This document shows, piece by piece, positions 34,101-45,304 of a stretch of 64,000 nucleotides of DNA (positions within the stretch are counted from its first letter, which is position 1; each line of letters opens with the position of its first letter). The stretch spans positions 1,441,938-1,505,937 of the forward strand of contig VUYV01000020.1 of assembly GCA_008711295.1 (NCBI GenBank). The letters are read 5' to 3'. A program made the translations under genes and the position numbers. The stretch is from Anarhynchus alexandrinus. Taxonomy: Eukaryota > Chordata > Aves > Charadriiformes > Charadriidae. The notes beneath the pieces were generated by a model. The model ran no database searches. It was given only the letters and a program-made list of their open reading frames with translations, and was not told the DNA's origin.

Positions 34101-37100
34101 CCCATCCTTCAACCACCCCACACAGGAGGCACTGGAGGCTGTAGAAGGGAGTTCAGCCCAGCCTCAGGTGATCCAAAATTTGCACGGGACAGCCCATCAA
34201 CTCTGCGTTTCCTCATTCTTAAAAGTCTGAAGGTTTGCTCAACTTTCTGCAGAAACACAAGATGCCTACCACCTGCCAGTCACCATGCTGCATTGGCAGA
34301 GCCTTTTGCCACTGAGTTCGCCAGCGAGCCCCGCAGGCTGCTGGGAGCACATTGAGCGGAGACACCAGCAGTGAAGGGAGCCCAGGGAGCAAGGGATGGA
34401 TGGATCCTGCCCCGCAGAGCCCAACGGGTGTTTGGAGACCCTCTCTCGCAGGCAGGAGGCCCACCTGGCTTCATTCTGTCCCCTGCCCCAGTGCCTGAGC
34501 TTCCAAGCCTCCAGGAGGGGACTGCCTCCACAGGGCTGGGTTTGATGCCCTGGAGGTGCCCATGTCCTCAGCTCACCCTGCTGCAGATGAGGCTTCCTGG
34601 GGACCCATCCCTCCTCTGCAAGGCAGACTTGAGAAGCCAGTTAAACCACCTATTTACTGCTGTTAGCATCATGAAACACAGATTCGAGGCTTCCTAGAGC
34701 TGTCTAGGGCCTCCTGGAGAAGGGCCAAGAACCGAGCATCAACCTCAGGAAGCAAGGGCAAAGATAACATCTACCATCCTGCCACCTCCTCTCCTCACTT
34801 TATCTACCCCTCTGAGCGATGAATTTTGTGCCATCAGTGGACTGGAGCCTTTCTCACCACCCTCCAGACACACATGGGGGATCTTGAGCCTTGTTTTGAA
34901 GAGGAACGTAGACATGGTTAGGAGCAAAGCTCAGGTGACTGGGCAGCACACAACCATTATCTCTACTTCAGGCACACACGAATGCAAAAGCCCAGAAGTT
35001 CATCATGCAGAAGCAATAGCCTCTCCTGCGCTGGAGATGAGTACCACCCTCCCACGTCTCCCATGCAGACAGCTTGAACCAGACCATGGAGCAAAGTGTG
35101 AAAGTCAGGACACAACAGCACCCAGGGGGGCCCACGCAGGGGTCCCCTCGGGATGGCCTGAAGCACAGTGATAAGAAACACACTCTGGTCTGTTCAGCTT
35201 TTGCCAGCCCTGGTGAACCAAGAGTGGTCTGCACTCATCAGTGCCTCCAGGGAGCTGCTGCTGGGCCAGCAGCATGGGTCAGGCATCACTCGTCCCTCTG
35301 TAGCTCACCCCCCTGGCCCAGCATAGGGTGCCTGTTTAGGTGAGCAGGACCAGGCTTGCCAGGACCAATGTCAGGGAACACCTGAGCTCTTCCCACCTCC
35401 CGCATGCAGGAGGTGAAACGTGGTCCCCAGTGGTGCATGCCGTCCCTAATGCTCGGCTGCTGCTCTCCCAACCCACAAAACGTTCCGCATTTCAGAGCCC
35501 AGAAGGCACCGCTATGATTTCCAATCCCTTCATCATGTTGTCCCAGAAATGGAAGGAAGGGCTTTTTCACCTCCTCTGGGGTCAGAACCCAGCCTCGCAA
35601 GTAGAACAACAAGTCCTTTGATTCCAAGAGATGCATCTAATACAGGAAACCAGAGGAGCCACACTGGGATGCCATGGACACAACTGGGGTCCCATCAGAG
35701 GAGGAGGTTTGGTTCAGAGTCTGGACTCCATAACTGTGGTTGTGAGCTCCATGATGGCCCTCTATGAACAGGGGTGGATGTCACAGGGTAACATTACGAT
35801 ACCTGGGATTTTTTAGCTCTCAAGGGCTGAAGGTCAGCCACCATACACACTTATACTGGGGAGTTAGAGCAGCAGTCAGGAAGCCCATCAAAGCATTGCC
35901 CTTGGTTTTGGTATGGCAGCCCCAACTGGGGGGAATGCTATACAAGGGGTAAGAGACAAGAATTTCCTTGGGTGGCCCAAGACTGGCTCATTCCTTTTTG
36001 TGCCTTGCCCTGGTAGATCGTGGCAGAAAGAGCAGCTGGTGGGCTCTGAATGCAGCTTCACCTCCTCTCCCCACACTCCACAGACAACCCGGGGTACAGC
36101 TGCTGCAGGTCACTGCTGGAAGCACCCCGGTACTCAACACAGGATGCCCGCCAAGCCCTTCGCAGAGCTGCAGTCCTTCAGCAGGCAGAGCTCACCCGCC
36201 ATGCTTCCAGGCAAGCAGAGGGCTAGGCTCACCAAACAGGAGCCACAGGACCACCACGTCCTGGCTTTGGCCCTGGGGAATACTCACCAGTGCCCCTCAC
36301 ACCCCTGAGCTCCACACTCAAATGCTGCAAGGCCATAACTATGCAGAGCAGCTCATTTGAGTTAGGGAAGAGTCTGCGGTATGATCTTATACCGAATGAC
36401 CCTGTATTTGTTTCACAAGCTCTGCCTTGGTCTGTGATGTATCTTGGGGCTTGCATGTTTATTTTTAAAGAACCACATTAGGTTCATGGAGTTTACAGCA
36501 TTCGGACATTTTCAAAGCAAGCTCATATGTCAGAAGCCCAAGTGGCAGCCTGTCTTTGGTGTCCACACCACAATAACCGGGCACATCACTTCCCAACCTT
36601 TTGGGGAGGGCGTGTGTACGATTCATACTGAGCACACTCACTCTAGCAGCCATGGAGGTGAGCGTCCAGCTTCATTTTGAGCTGTATTAACCAGTGAAAC
36701 TGGCTTGTCCCCTGGAGCAATGAATTCCATGGGGCAACTTGTGCTTTGAGTGAAAGGAAAAATGAAAAGAAGCTAATTTTATTTCCTCCGCCAGCCTGTG
36801 TGATTGAATGTCACCTCTATTGCACTCTCAGACAGGGTGAATGGATGTGCCTGATGGTGCTTTCTCCACATCCTTCTTTTTATCCTTCTATCATGAGCCC
36901 TCATTAATCTTCCTTCTCTCCAGGCTAGACATTCCTGAGCTTTCCAATTCTGTTTGCTTGTTAGAGGGCGGATCTGCGAGAGGCTGAGGAAAATTCCCAT
37001 CCTCTACCCCTGACAGCTTCTGAGATAAGCTGACCAGCCCGGCATGCACTAGCTCACTTGAGGCTCCACCACTGATTTATGCAACAGCGTTAAAACTAGG

Positions 37101-40100
37101 TTCAGTATCGCTCACCACCCCGTTTCTTATGCTGGAGAACAGGAGAAACTACTCAGAAAACGAGTTGACAAGGCTGCAGTCGATGCTAACTCGCTCACGG
37201 GAGAGCCCTTTGGGCAGCGACCACGTAAGCTTCGACCTCAGGGCTCTGCCCTGGCAGCGGTGCCAGCCCCAGCCTCCTCCTCTCGCTTCCAGCTCTTCAC
37301 CCCCTCAAGCCCCTCAGGGTTTCCCAGTACAAGTGTCCAGCCCATATTAACTTCCCTGATGCAAGCTCTCCCCCTGCCCTCGTCTATCTCGAACAGTAGC
37401 TGCAGAATATAAACAAGCGAGGCCCCGGGTCTGTCTGTTTCCCGGTCCTCTTCGCTCTCCCTGGGTCATGCAGATGCTAAACAGCACAGCCACATCCAGA
37501 AGAGAAGCAGACTGCTAAAAAAATGATAACCCTCACCAGAAGGGCTCGGTGGGGTCCTCCTGCTGCCTCCCCGCCAGCGGCTGGGTGGAAAACGCTGCTC
37601 AGGCTGCTAACCTCCCCCCTCACCGCCTGAGGCTTGGCAAGCCTCTCCCTCAGGGAAGGGGATTTGGCACCCGCCTCTTGGCGAAAGGCCCCGGCAGGGG
37701 GTTTCAATGCATTTTGAGGGGACGTCTTGCATCAGGAGAGTGGCCCAGCTCCAGGCTTCCCCAGAGGCCCACAGTGCCACTCGCAAACCCATCTTTCCAT
37801 TGGTTTCCCTAGCCCAGCTAACTCTCACCAAAATGGGACAGGGGTTAGGTGTCACCCTGTCCCCCCCTGCCCACTCAACACCCCTCCATGGAGACAGGGC
37901 TCAGCCCCAGTCAGAGCTCCCTGGCTCTCAATGGGTCTGTCCCCAAGGGACCAGGTCAGGCTCGGTTGCCCCACAGTCTCCATCTTCCTCCTCCTCGCTG
38001 GCTGCGGCTCCGCTGCCCTGCTGCGGGCCGGCGGCTGGGGAACGTGCTGACTGAGGGAGATTTTGGCTCTGTCGCGTCAGTCAGGCTTAGGGGCCCTCTG
38101 AGCGGCACGGGGGGCCGTGGGGGCAGGCTGCTGGGCACACCATCGCGCCCACATTGCCATCTAGCCTTCCGCTCTGGGATGTGCAGCTCACATTGGACCA
38201 AAGTCTGGCCTCTGGCTGCATCACCCCCGGTTCGGATGGGGTTTCGGCCATCTCCCCCTCCTCCCAGCCCCCAAAGTCACTAGCTGCCTCCCCCAGCTCT
38301 GCGGTCCTTCCACCCTGCTGGCGCAGGGCCACCAGACGGGGCCGCCTGTCTCCCAGCCTCGGTCTCCAAGCAGATGGAAGACATCAGCTTCCCGCTGCAT
38401 CCCTCTGTGATAATCTGTCTCGCCCGCTTCCTTTCGGGGACACCCCTTCTCACGGCCACCTAATCCCCAGTGCTCGCCTGTCTCTTTCCAGACCCCAGCC
38501 CTTGCTGGAGAGCCCTGCCACATGTCTCTTCTGGGCAAGCATCTTCCCAAAGGCCATCTCTCCCTACCCATTCCAGGATGCCCTAAAAAAAGACCTCTCT
38601 CCCCCACCTCCCATGAGAGAATGCTTGGGCACAAAGTCCCCACAGTCGCAAGGGGAATAGGCACCCTCTCAGGATCTTCATCTGGTGCAAATCCTATATA
38701 TATCCAAACACATGGGAACGGACACTAACACAGGGACTCAGTCAGAGTTGACCAGGGAGGCACATTTGTAACGGGGCAAGAAGACCCTGGGAGGACTCTG
38801 CCCTCTTCCCTCTGCAGCGGGTGGCAGCTCTCCCAGAGGCTGCCCAGGAGATGAGAGAATTCCTCCTAAGCACCATCTCACGCTGGGAAATTTTCCCATT
38901 TACCATATAAAATCATGTTAATGGCAGAATAATAAACAGAAATAGGGAGCAGGGCAGAGAATGACCTTCTGGCAGCAGCTGAGGTAGGTGGTGTTTTGGT
39001 TTCTCTTCCCTCCCCTGATGGAGTCATCCCACCAGCTCGCAACCATCCTTCAAGAAAAGGGACCTGCAAGAACTGCTGCCCACAGAGGAAATCACATCTG
39101 ATTTCCTAGCAGGATGGATGCACGAGGAAAAGCCTCCCATTTGGAGAGAGCACAGGCTCAGAGAGATCCCAAAGATGGATGCCTCAAGCCAGAGCCCAGG
39201 AAACCCAGCAGCCGCTCCCAGGACACCACCACCTCGCTGTTCAGAAGGCTCTGGCACATCCAGAGCAGAGCGGTGGCCAGCCTGGAAGTGAGAACAAGCA
39301 GGTATCATCTGCTGTGCCAAAACAAAAGAGAGGACTTGGAATATGGGGCCTCCTTGAAGGAAAACAGAAAAAGCCCAGAGATCCCACATCAGCCTGGGGC
39401 CGCTGGCAAGGTGCCATCCATCTGCTCCTGCCTGTGCGGGCTCCACCGCCGGAGCAGCGCTGGGGCAGTCAGGATCTGACCATCCCGCGGCCACAGTGGG
39501 GCTGAATTCAGCGGGATGGGTGGGAGCAGGCTACGGGCTCATCTACAAGCCAGGCCCTTTCCCCTCTGAGAGATGCTGCTACAGGCAGCGCTTGGAATTT
39601 GCCAAGCACGGAGCCATCACTGTGAGCCGGGAATTTCTGCCGAGGCCACGTTCCTCATTAGGGAAAGATGGGTAAAAACTGCAGGAGATGCTCTACGGGA
39701 TATGCTTAGCTTAGCTGTCTGCATGTCTGCTTATTAAGCTCCAAGGTTAAGGATTTAGTTCCACATATCAGTTTACTTAAAAATAAAGCATCGCTTCACA
39801 TTTTAATCTCAAGTATGCTGCATTGTCTTGCCCGCTTCCTCTCGTGCCCTCTCCCCACGACCTCTTCCCCAGCGCAACGCTGGAAAGTTATTAGCAAATA
39901 TTCTGTGAAATATTTAATATACAAACAGCGGGGTCTGTGCATCCCATGAGGGACTCATAGCCCTTATGGTCAGGACAAGAAAAACAAGGATTGTTTGCAG
40001 GCCCCCAGGTCCTACTGGGAGACGCTTCGAGGCTGGAGCTGTTGCCAAGCAAAAAACTCAGAGGAAAGCAGCCCTTTAGATGAGTTATAAACCAGGCTAG

Positions 40101-40679
40101 CTGGGACCGAGGTGTTCCAGCTTGGGATGGACCCCACTTCCATTGTGCCCACAGCCTTTGCACAAGAAACGAAATACCCCCTACAAGTGACATTGGAAAG
40201 TATATTTTCTGGCCCAATGTAAAGTGGAAGCCATCTTCCTCTTCTGTTCTCAAATGGACTTACATTGAGGATGACTGATCTTCTGTCTGCAGGAGGGGCA
40301 TGACCGACCTAACAACTGGCTTATGATTTGTTTCTAAAAAAAAAAATAAAGAAAAAAACTATAAAAGTATTTGCTTATGTGTTTATTGGGGTTAGGGGAC
40401 TTTCAAAGGCTGCAAGAAGGTTTTCTAAAGGGAGAGCGCAGGGCTGTTAAGTGGCGCAAACACTTTCCCTAAATACGCATAAAAACACATACCCTTTTTT
40501 TACTTGAAATAGTTCAGCCTGCTACCAGGATGTGCTTTGAAAAAGCTAAAAAACACACCTCAACTGGGCTGTGAAGACTTACCTGCTAACGGCAGGGCAC
40601 AGCGATGACTTTCCCACCCCTTACCCCAACTGGGGTAGATCAGTACCCTCCAGCCCTTCACCTGGAGCAGAGCTGAGTG
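31129..40679. other. Gene-free stretch
   Basis: No exon or clear repeat was recognised across about 9.5 kb. AT-richer patches near 36.3-37.0 and 39.65-39.83 kb stand out from the surrounding composition and could be conserved non-coding DNA. An A-rich run lies at 40336-40359. In human, the equivalent side of MRPL14 is a long gene-poor interval towards VEGFA, and the emptiness here fits that by inference only. Confidence 0.5.
40336..40359. repeat. A-rich run
   Basis: An 11-base A run, then TAAAG and another A run. It is plain low-complexity DNA. Confidence 0.85.
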
Positions 40680-40990
40680 AGTCTCACGCCTCCGGCCCGA
40701 CTCCGCTCCTAAAGCCGGGCAGCATACGGGATGCGGGATGCAGGATGGCGGAGGGCCCCGACCGGCGGCAGGGAACCGCTAGAGGGCCCGGCCGGCTCGC
40801 TGGAGGATGCCGGGGCCAGGCAGAGCCCTCCCGGGGCCGGCCCGCTCCCCGCCACCGGCATCCCTGCACCGGCCCGCACTGCTCCCCCCGCGCCCGCAGG
40901 GCTGGAACCGAGCACGGCCAAAGGGCTGGGAAACCGCTGGTAGAACAGCGCTCGTCCCAAAAAAAAAGGAGCCCGGTGAGCATGCGCTCT
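40680..40990. promoter_or_regulatory. Small CpG island about 0.85 kb beyond the MRPL14 3' end
   Basis: CpG-dense DNA with a triplet of similar GGGATGCGGGATGCAGGATGG units at 40729-40749 and many CCGG/GCCGGC words. On the plus strand a good splice donor (GAGCCCG|GTGAGCATG, GT at 40976-40977) lies at the end of the island. A plus-strand transcript starting here would run convergently towards MRPL14. There is no recognisable protein, so a non-coding promoter, enhancer or orphan island is equally possible. Confidence 0.4.
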
Positions 40991-41829
40991 GCTGATACAC
41001 CGGTGGGCAGAAGCCTAAGAAGCCAGCAGGAGAATACTGTCTTATCTGTGTTACCTGGAGTTACGGAGCACGAGGGGATCCAGGGCTCACCTTTTCCACA
41101 GGCAATGTGGATTCCACAGCGGGGAGCACGGGGCAGATATCTCTGCCAGGAGTGTGGTATAGCTTGGCACTGCAGTCCTCAGATCTTCACACAGGGCCAA
41201 GGTGAGGACAGCACGACAGGGAGGGGAGGTGGAAGGACAAGGCACAGCCAGCTGCCACTACCACCGGACCCATGAGGAGTCAGCTCAGGGGCTTGAAGCC
41301 GGCCAGACTCCCACTGGCTGCCTCCTCTGCACCCTCTTCACCAGCACTGCTATTTGTAGGAGTGCTCTGCCCCGATGTCCCTTTACCTGCCACAAGCACC
41401 AAGTTTCTCTGCTCAGCTCCATATAAAGGCAGCTGTTTGGGTCCTGGAGCACAGCTGGCCCTGAAAGCAATACAGTAGCAGTTGCCCACTACTGTGCCCA
41501 AGCTTAGGAAGCACCACTGGACAACAGCCTCACCAACTGACATCACAGATAATGTCTGACATGGTCCCAAAAAGCAGCCCAAAAGAAAGCTGCTTTCTGT
41601 GGACCTTTCAATCTGAACCCAGCCCTTGCATTACTCAGAGAACACAGTTTCCTGAGCTTGGTGAGGTGAAGAGCATAGGCTGCATCTCAAACCCACCCCA
41701 TCCACCTCCCCTTCCCACCTCTGCTTCCCCACCTGTGGCATACCCTGTTCAACCACACACCACCAACGTTGTGGGCCATCATGCTCTCCCAATTCTGATT
41801 CCTCCTGAAGACTTCTCTTAGGCAAAGAT
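40991..41829. other. Intergenic, between CpG island and MRPL14 3' end
   Basis: Nothing recognisable was seen. No exon or repeat family was identified. Confidence 0.5.
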
Positions 41830-42309
41830 GTACAAATTAATCCTTTTATTGAATGTGCCCAAGGCACCAATAGTTCATTCTATATCTCTCCTACTCTATT
41901 ACACATGAATCCATTTTGCAGACCACAGTGTCACTTGGCACTTTGTGTCTTGCTCTTGGGGAACTGGGAAAGGCAGAAATAGGGAAATGAGAGCATAAGC
42001 AGTACGAAACAAGAAGGATTTTCATGTTCTCATTTTAATGATTAGAGACTAAATTAACACCACCAGAGCAGTAAGAGTGATGAAGCATTTCCCCACCATA
42101 CTGCAGAAATTCTGCAGAACAAATCAACCTTATTTTGGAGAAAAACAAGGTATTTCAACATCTAAACTAGTTGTTTGCAATTCTTAAACAGGGATAGAGA
42201 CTCTTGATGACTCAACTTTTTCACATTTCACCATTTTCTAGAAAAGGACCAAGGAACAGATACTGTATGAAAGCATATAAACAGGATTGCCAGAAACCTT
42301 TCTTAGCTT
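41830..42309 (-). other. MRPL14: MRPL14 3' untranslated region
   Basis: This is the minus-strand sequence from the TGA stop at 42310-42312 to the predicted cleavage zone 10-20 bases past the AATAAA at 41850-41845. It is AT-rich, unlike the neighbouring intergenic DNA. A second possible signal (ATTAAA, 42039-42034) would give a shorter 3' UTR of about 290 bases. The exact cleavage site is inferred. Confidence 0.7.
41845..41850 (-). terminator. MRPL14: Polyadenylation signal AATAAA for MRPL14
   Basis: A canonical AATAAA on the minus strand, 460 bases downstream of the stop codon. It is followed 10-25 bases later by AATTTGTACATCTTTG, a T-rich stretch suitable as a downstream element. Confidence 0.75.
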
Positions 42310-42676
42310 TCATACGAAGTTGCGGGCAATGGCCAATACTTTGGAGAACTCTCCTTCTCTCTGTCGCAAGATATAGGGTATTGGTGTTTTTATTCTAGTC
42401 CCTATTGGATTTCCATTGTCTTCTATGAGTACCACATTGTTGGAATCAAATCTAGGCGTCATGGTGGGGCCAGGCATCTTGTGCCCTACAATCAAAGCCT
42501 TCTTCTTTTCTCCTTTGATAGCCAGAAGGATCTTGTCTCCTACTTTGCCAACTCCAGTCTTGTTATACACGTGGATACATTTTGGTGGCCGGTGGTATGG
42601 TGTGTTCCCCAAGGTGCTGTTGTCCACCACTCGCACGCGGGTGAGTTTCTGTATTGCTCGGCATGCTCCAGTGATA
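42310..42676 (-). CDS. MRPL14: MRPL14 last coding exon
   Basis: The acceptor is a strong pyrimidine tract ending TTTGCTAG (AG at 42678-42677), then TATCACTGGAGC. It encodes residue 25 (last base) to 146 and the TGA stop at 42312-42310. The alignment [10 protein letters not shown] against human TTGSLSAIQK starts exactly at this splice site, which supports it. The reading frame stays open upstream into the intron for about 300 bases (to 42972), so a simple open-frame reading would wrongly add an N-terminus. Confidence 0.96.
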
Positions 42677-45284
42677 CTAGCAAAGGACAGGAAAGAATGA
42701 GAGACAGATCTACTCAATAATCCTTGGGGAGCGAGGGCAAACCCAGCACAGAATCTTGTCATTACAGAAACCACTCGGAAGGCGCCAGCAACAAATACAT
42801 ACCATACGGGTGACACATTGACTGCATTCAATGTGCTCTTTGAAAGCCAGATGCTACTTCTGGGCTTTGCACACTCTTCACTAAATGTCAAACATAAAAC
42901 GACCGTTCTACTCTGAAACACGACTAAAAGATGATGTGAAGAGTGGCTTGCATTTACTAGGCTTTTTAGCAACTGCAGATGATTCCATTCAACTTCAATT
43001 TACAAGCAAAAAAATGTGCTTGCTTCTGCCACAAACAGCCTACAGGAAGCTAAGACTCAAGTCAGGCTCCTTCAATATTGTACACAGTACCCAACAATAA
43101 AGACTTTTTCTGACCAATCTTCTTTTCAGTGAAGTCTATGAGGGTCTCCCATCTTAGTCTGCTCTCAGTGAGACCTCCGAGGTCCTGCTGTGGCTGTGCT
43201 AAGCTGGCACCAACTAGAATCTAAGGGATCATCACCTTTCCCACGTGGGAGGAACCCAGAGAGATACAGTCTCTTCTGTATCCGTTTGCTCTGTGGCATT
43301 ATCAGCAGTAAGAAACAACAGAAATAAACTGCACGATACAAAGTTGCTAGATCTGACTCTGAATATGCTTGGTAACAGCAGGAATAAACAGAGAAATGAC
43401 TCAACCTCCCTTTCGGGAACGGCTATTCTTTAAGCCAGTAAGCTCGAATTCAAGTGATTTGCTGATTCTCTTCAAAGGATGCCCAAACACAGACCATTGG
43501 AAAAGCAGGAAGATCCTTTCTACTGCTAAATAACTGCTTTGCAGTAAGGTACTAGAAACATGCTGACCAAGACAGCCGCAGGAATGCCAAGATGCTATCA
43601 GCTGAACGACTCAAATCGACAGCATATGGAATCAACCTAACCATTGACCTTGTTTTGCAGAGCAGAAGCATGTACAGTAAAGAAAGACCAATGGGGACCG
43701 CCACCCCTTCCTGAAGACAAAGGACCTGTATGTGTAACGCTGCCTGAAAGAAGAGCAAGCCATCCCCTGTGTGTCAAACACAGCATGGATGGACATCAGC
43801 TGAAGCAGACGCTTTCACATGCAGCAAGGGAAGGCCGGCTGGGTCAGTCTGCGTTAGTCTAACTGCTCCAGAGGTCCAGTGCTGCCTTCCAAGACTTGTT
43901 TCCCGCAGCAGAGGCCTATCCCAGCCTTCTCCTACAAGCAGACACCTCTCTTCTGTCTCAAAAGTCACTCACCTCTGCAAGCAGCCACCCTCTCCCCTCC
44001 CACCCTCCTTCGGCAGGGACTGTGATATATCACGCTGACTATACTTCACTTGCCAGGCTGTGGCTGCACAGCAGGGAAGGTGGGAGGGAGGAAGCTGGAA
44101 AGGGACAAGAGCACTATCACAAGAAGAAGGGGAAACCTAGGTGGGACCAAGTCAGCAATGCAGCAGCAGCAAACAACTACAAGTGTGACTACCCAGGTAC
44201 CACTAGACAAAAGTAACTGCACATGGAGGACTTTTTCTTTCCCCTCCTTTCTTCATTTCTGCCAGTCTTGGAGCAAAACCCCACCACATTCAAAGCAGGC
44301 CCACCACAAAGGAAAGGTTTTCCCATTAAGACTGCTGACGCCCTGCAATAGCGCTGCTCACCTCTGTGGACACGGCCTCCCTCTCGCTGTCAGCGTATAT
44401 AAATCCTTTAAATGTCTACTGGCCAATGTTCTCGTGCAGCCCATTCACAGAGAAAGCCAGTAAGACTTAGATACCTCCTCAAGATAGCTCCTGGGACTAT
44501 CACACAACCTAGCCCTGAACAATGTCTTAATCCCCTCTCTTAGACCACAGTCATGGGAATGACTACTCTCACTCTATAAACTGAAGCCCTGACCCTTCAA
44601 AGAGCGATATGCTAGAGATTCCCCACACCCACATAGAGTGTACTGTGGGATTAGGCTCTAAGCTTTGTGCAAGGCACTGTAAAACATGAGATCCATAAAT
44701 TTAAGAAGCTTTAAATGCCTTGAGCCTGGAACAAGGACCTCAAGGAAAATAACAAAATGGACACTGTTAAGATACAAGGCCATACTTTTTCAGGTTATTC
44801 TTGTTCTAAAGAACTGAAATGATAAACTCCAGAATAATTTCAAATATCTAATTGGCTTTACATCAGCAGGGGCTGGCTGTTGCTTTTTTGGACTTGGCTG
44901 AGAAACACAGGCACTCTCAACTTCTGCTTGCGGGCCCTTGCATCACCCTCAAAGGCCTAAAAGCCTCCTTACAAGCATACGAAAACGCAGAGTTCAGACC
45001 ACACTTGGGAGTGCCAGGAACCTGGCATCTGTTGTTGTGTTTGGACTCACTTTACAACCTGTGAAGAGACAACTATGAGATTTTGTTTTATTATATTATC
45101 CTTTTTTAATTAGAAATACTGTATCTTATGCTTGACCTACTTAACAGCATCTCTTTCAATCAGGAAATTCTCCCAAGAAAATAAAAGCTAAACCAGGATT
45201 TGAAAATTACCTGAAGTGTCGCTGGATCACTGTGCTGTTTAGATGGGTTAAGGATAAACCCAATCGCGTACTCAGGAGAGCCAT
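42310..45284 (-). CDS. MRPL14: MRPL14, mitochondrial large-subunit ribosomal protein uL14m (two coding exons)
   Basis: The coding sequence is join(42310-42676, 45211-45284) on the minus strand, 441 bases, 146 residues; human MRPL14 has 145. The intron is phase 2: AG from the first coding exon joins T from the last to make Ser25. Residues 1-25 start [15 protein letters not shown], carry three Arg and no acidic residue, and look like a mitochondrial targeting sequence. From about residue 30 the uL14 fold follows: [14 protein letters not shown], then [16 protein letters not shown], then [16 protein letters not shown], the L14 signature region around [19 protein letters not shown], and a C-terminal [10 protein letters not shown]. 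uL14m sits on the subunit interface of the mitoribosome large subunit and is the docking site of the anti-association factor MALSU1 (family knowledge). The gene is complete except for its non-coding first exon. The start is the only ATG in the exon and the length agrees with human. Confidence 0.97.
42677..45210 (-). other. MRPL14: MRPL14 intron between the coding exons (2.5 kb)
   Basis: The donor is CTTCAG|GTAATT at 45210 and the acceptor is TTTGCTAG ending at 42677. The intron is GT-AG and phase 2. No exon, named repeat or RNA gene was recognised inside it. Confidence 0.9.
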
Positions 45285-45304
45285 TTGGATTCTGGTAGCC
45301 CGCC
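45211..45304 (-). CDS. MRPL14: MRPL14 first coding exon (20-base 5' UTR part plus codons 1-24 and two bases)
   Basis: The exon is bounded by acceptor TTGTTTCTTACACAG (ending 45305) and donor CAG|GTAATT (GT at 45210-45209). The ATG lies at 45284-45282, and 45285-45304 is 5' UTR. The peptide [15 protein letters not shown] followed by NSTVIQRHF and the split Ser aligns at its end with human VLSHHCFS. The ATG has G at +4 but C at -3, a moderate Kozak context. There is no stop in frame within the 20 bases upstream of the ATG. Confidence 0.93.

Noticed and set aside
1..41829. VEGFA exons
   Set aside because: No VEGF cystine-knot or heparin-binding sequence was recognised. The link to VEGFA is only by expected gene order.
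42677..42972. A single 220-residue open frame for MRPL14 (42310-42972)
   Set aside because: The N-terminal 99 codons are intron. A strong acceptor at 42677, the matching donor at 45210, phase-2 joining and the human protein length support the two-exon 146-residue product.
44640..44720. Possible old repeat around 'gtgcaaggcactgtaaaaca'
   Set aside because: A single phrase match with no ordered flanking motifs.
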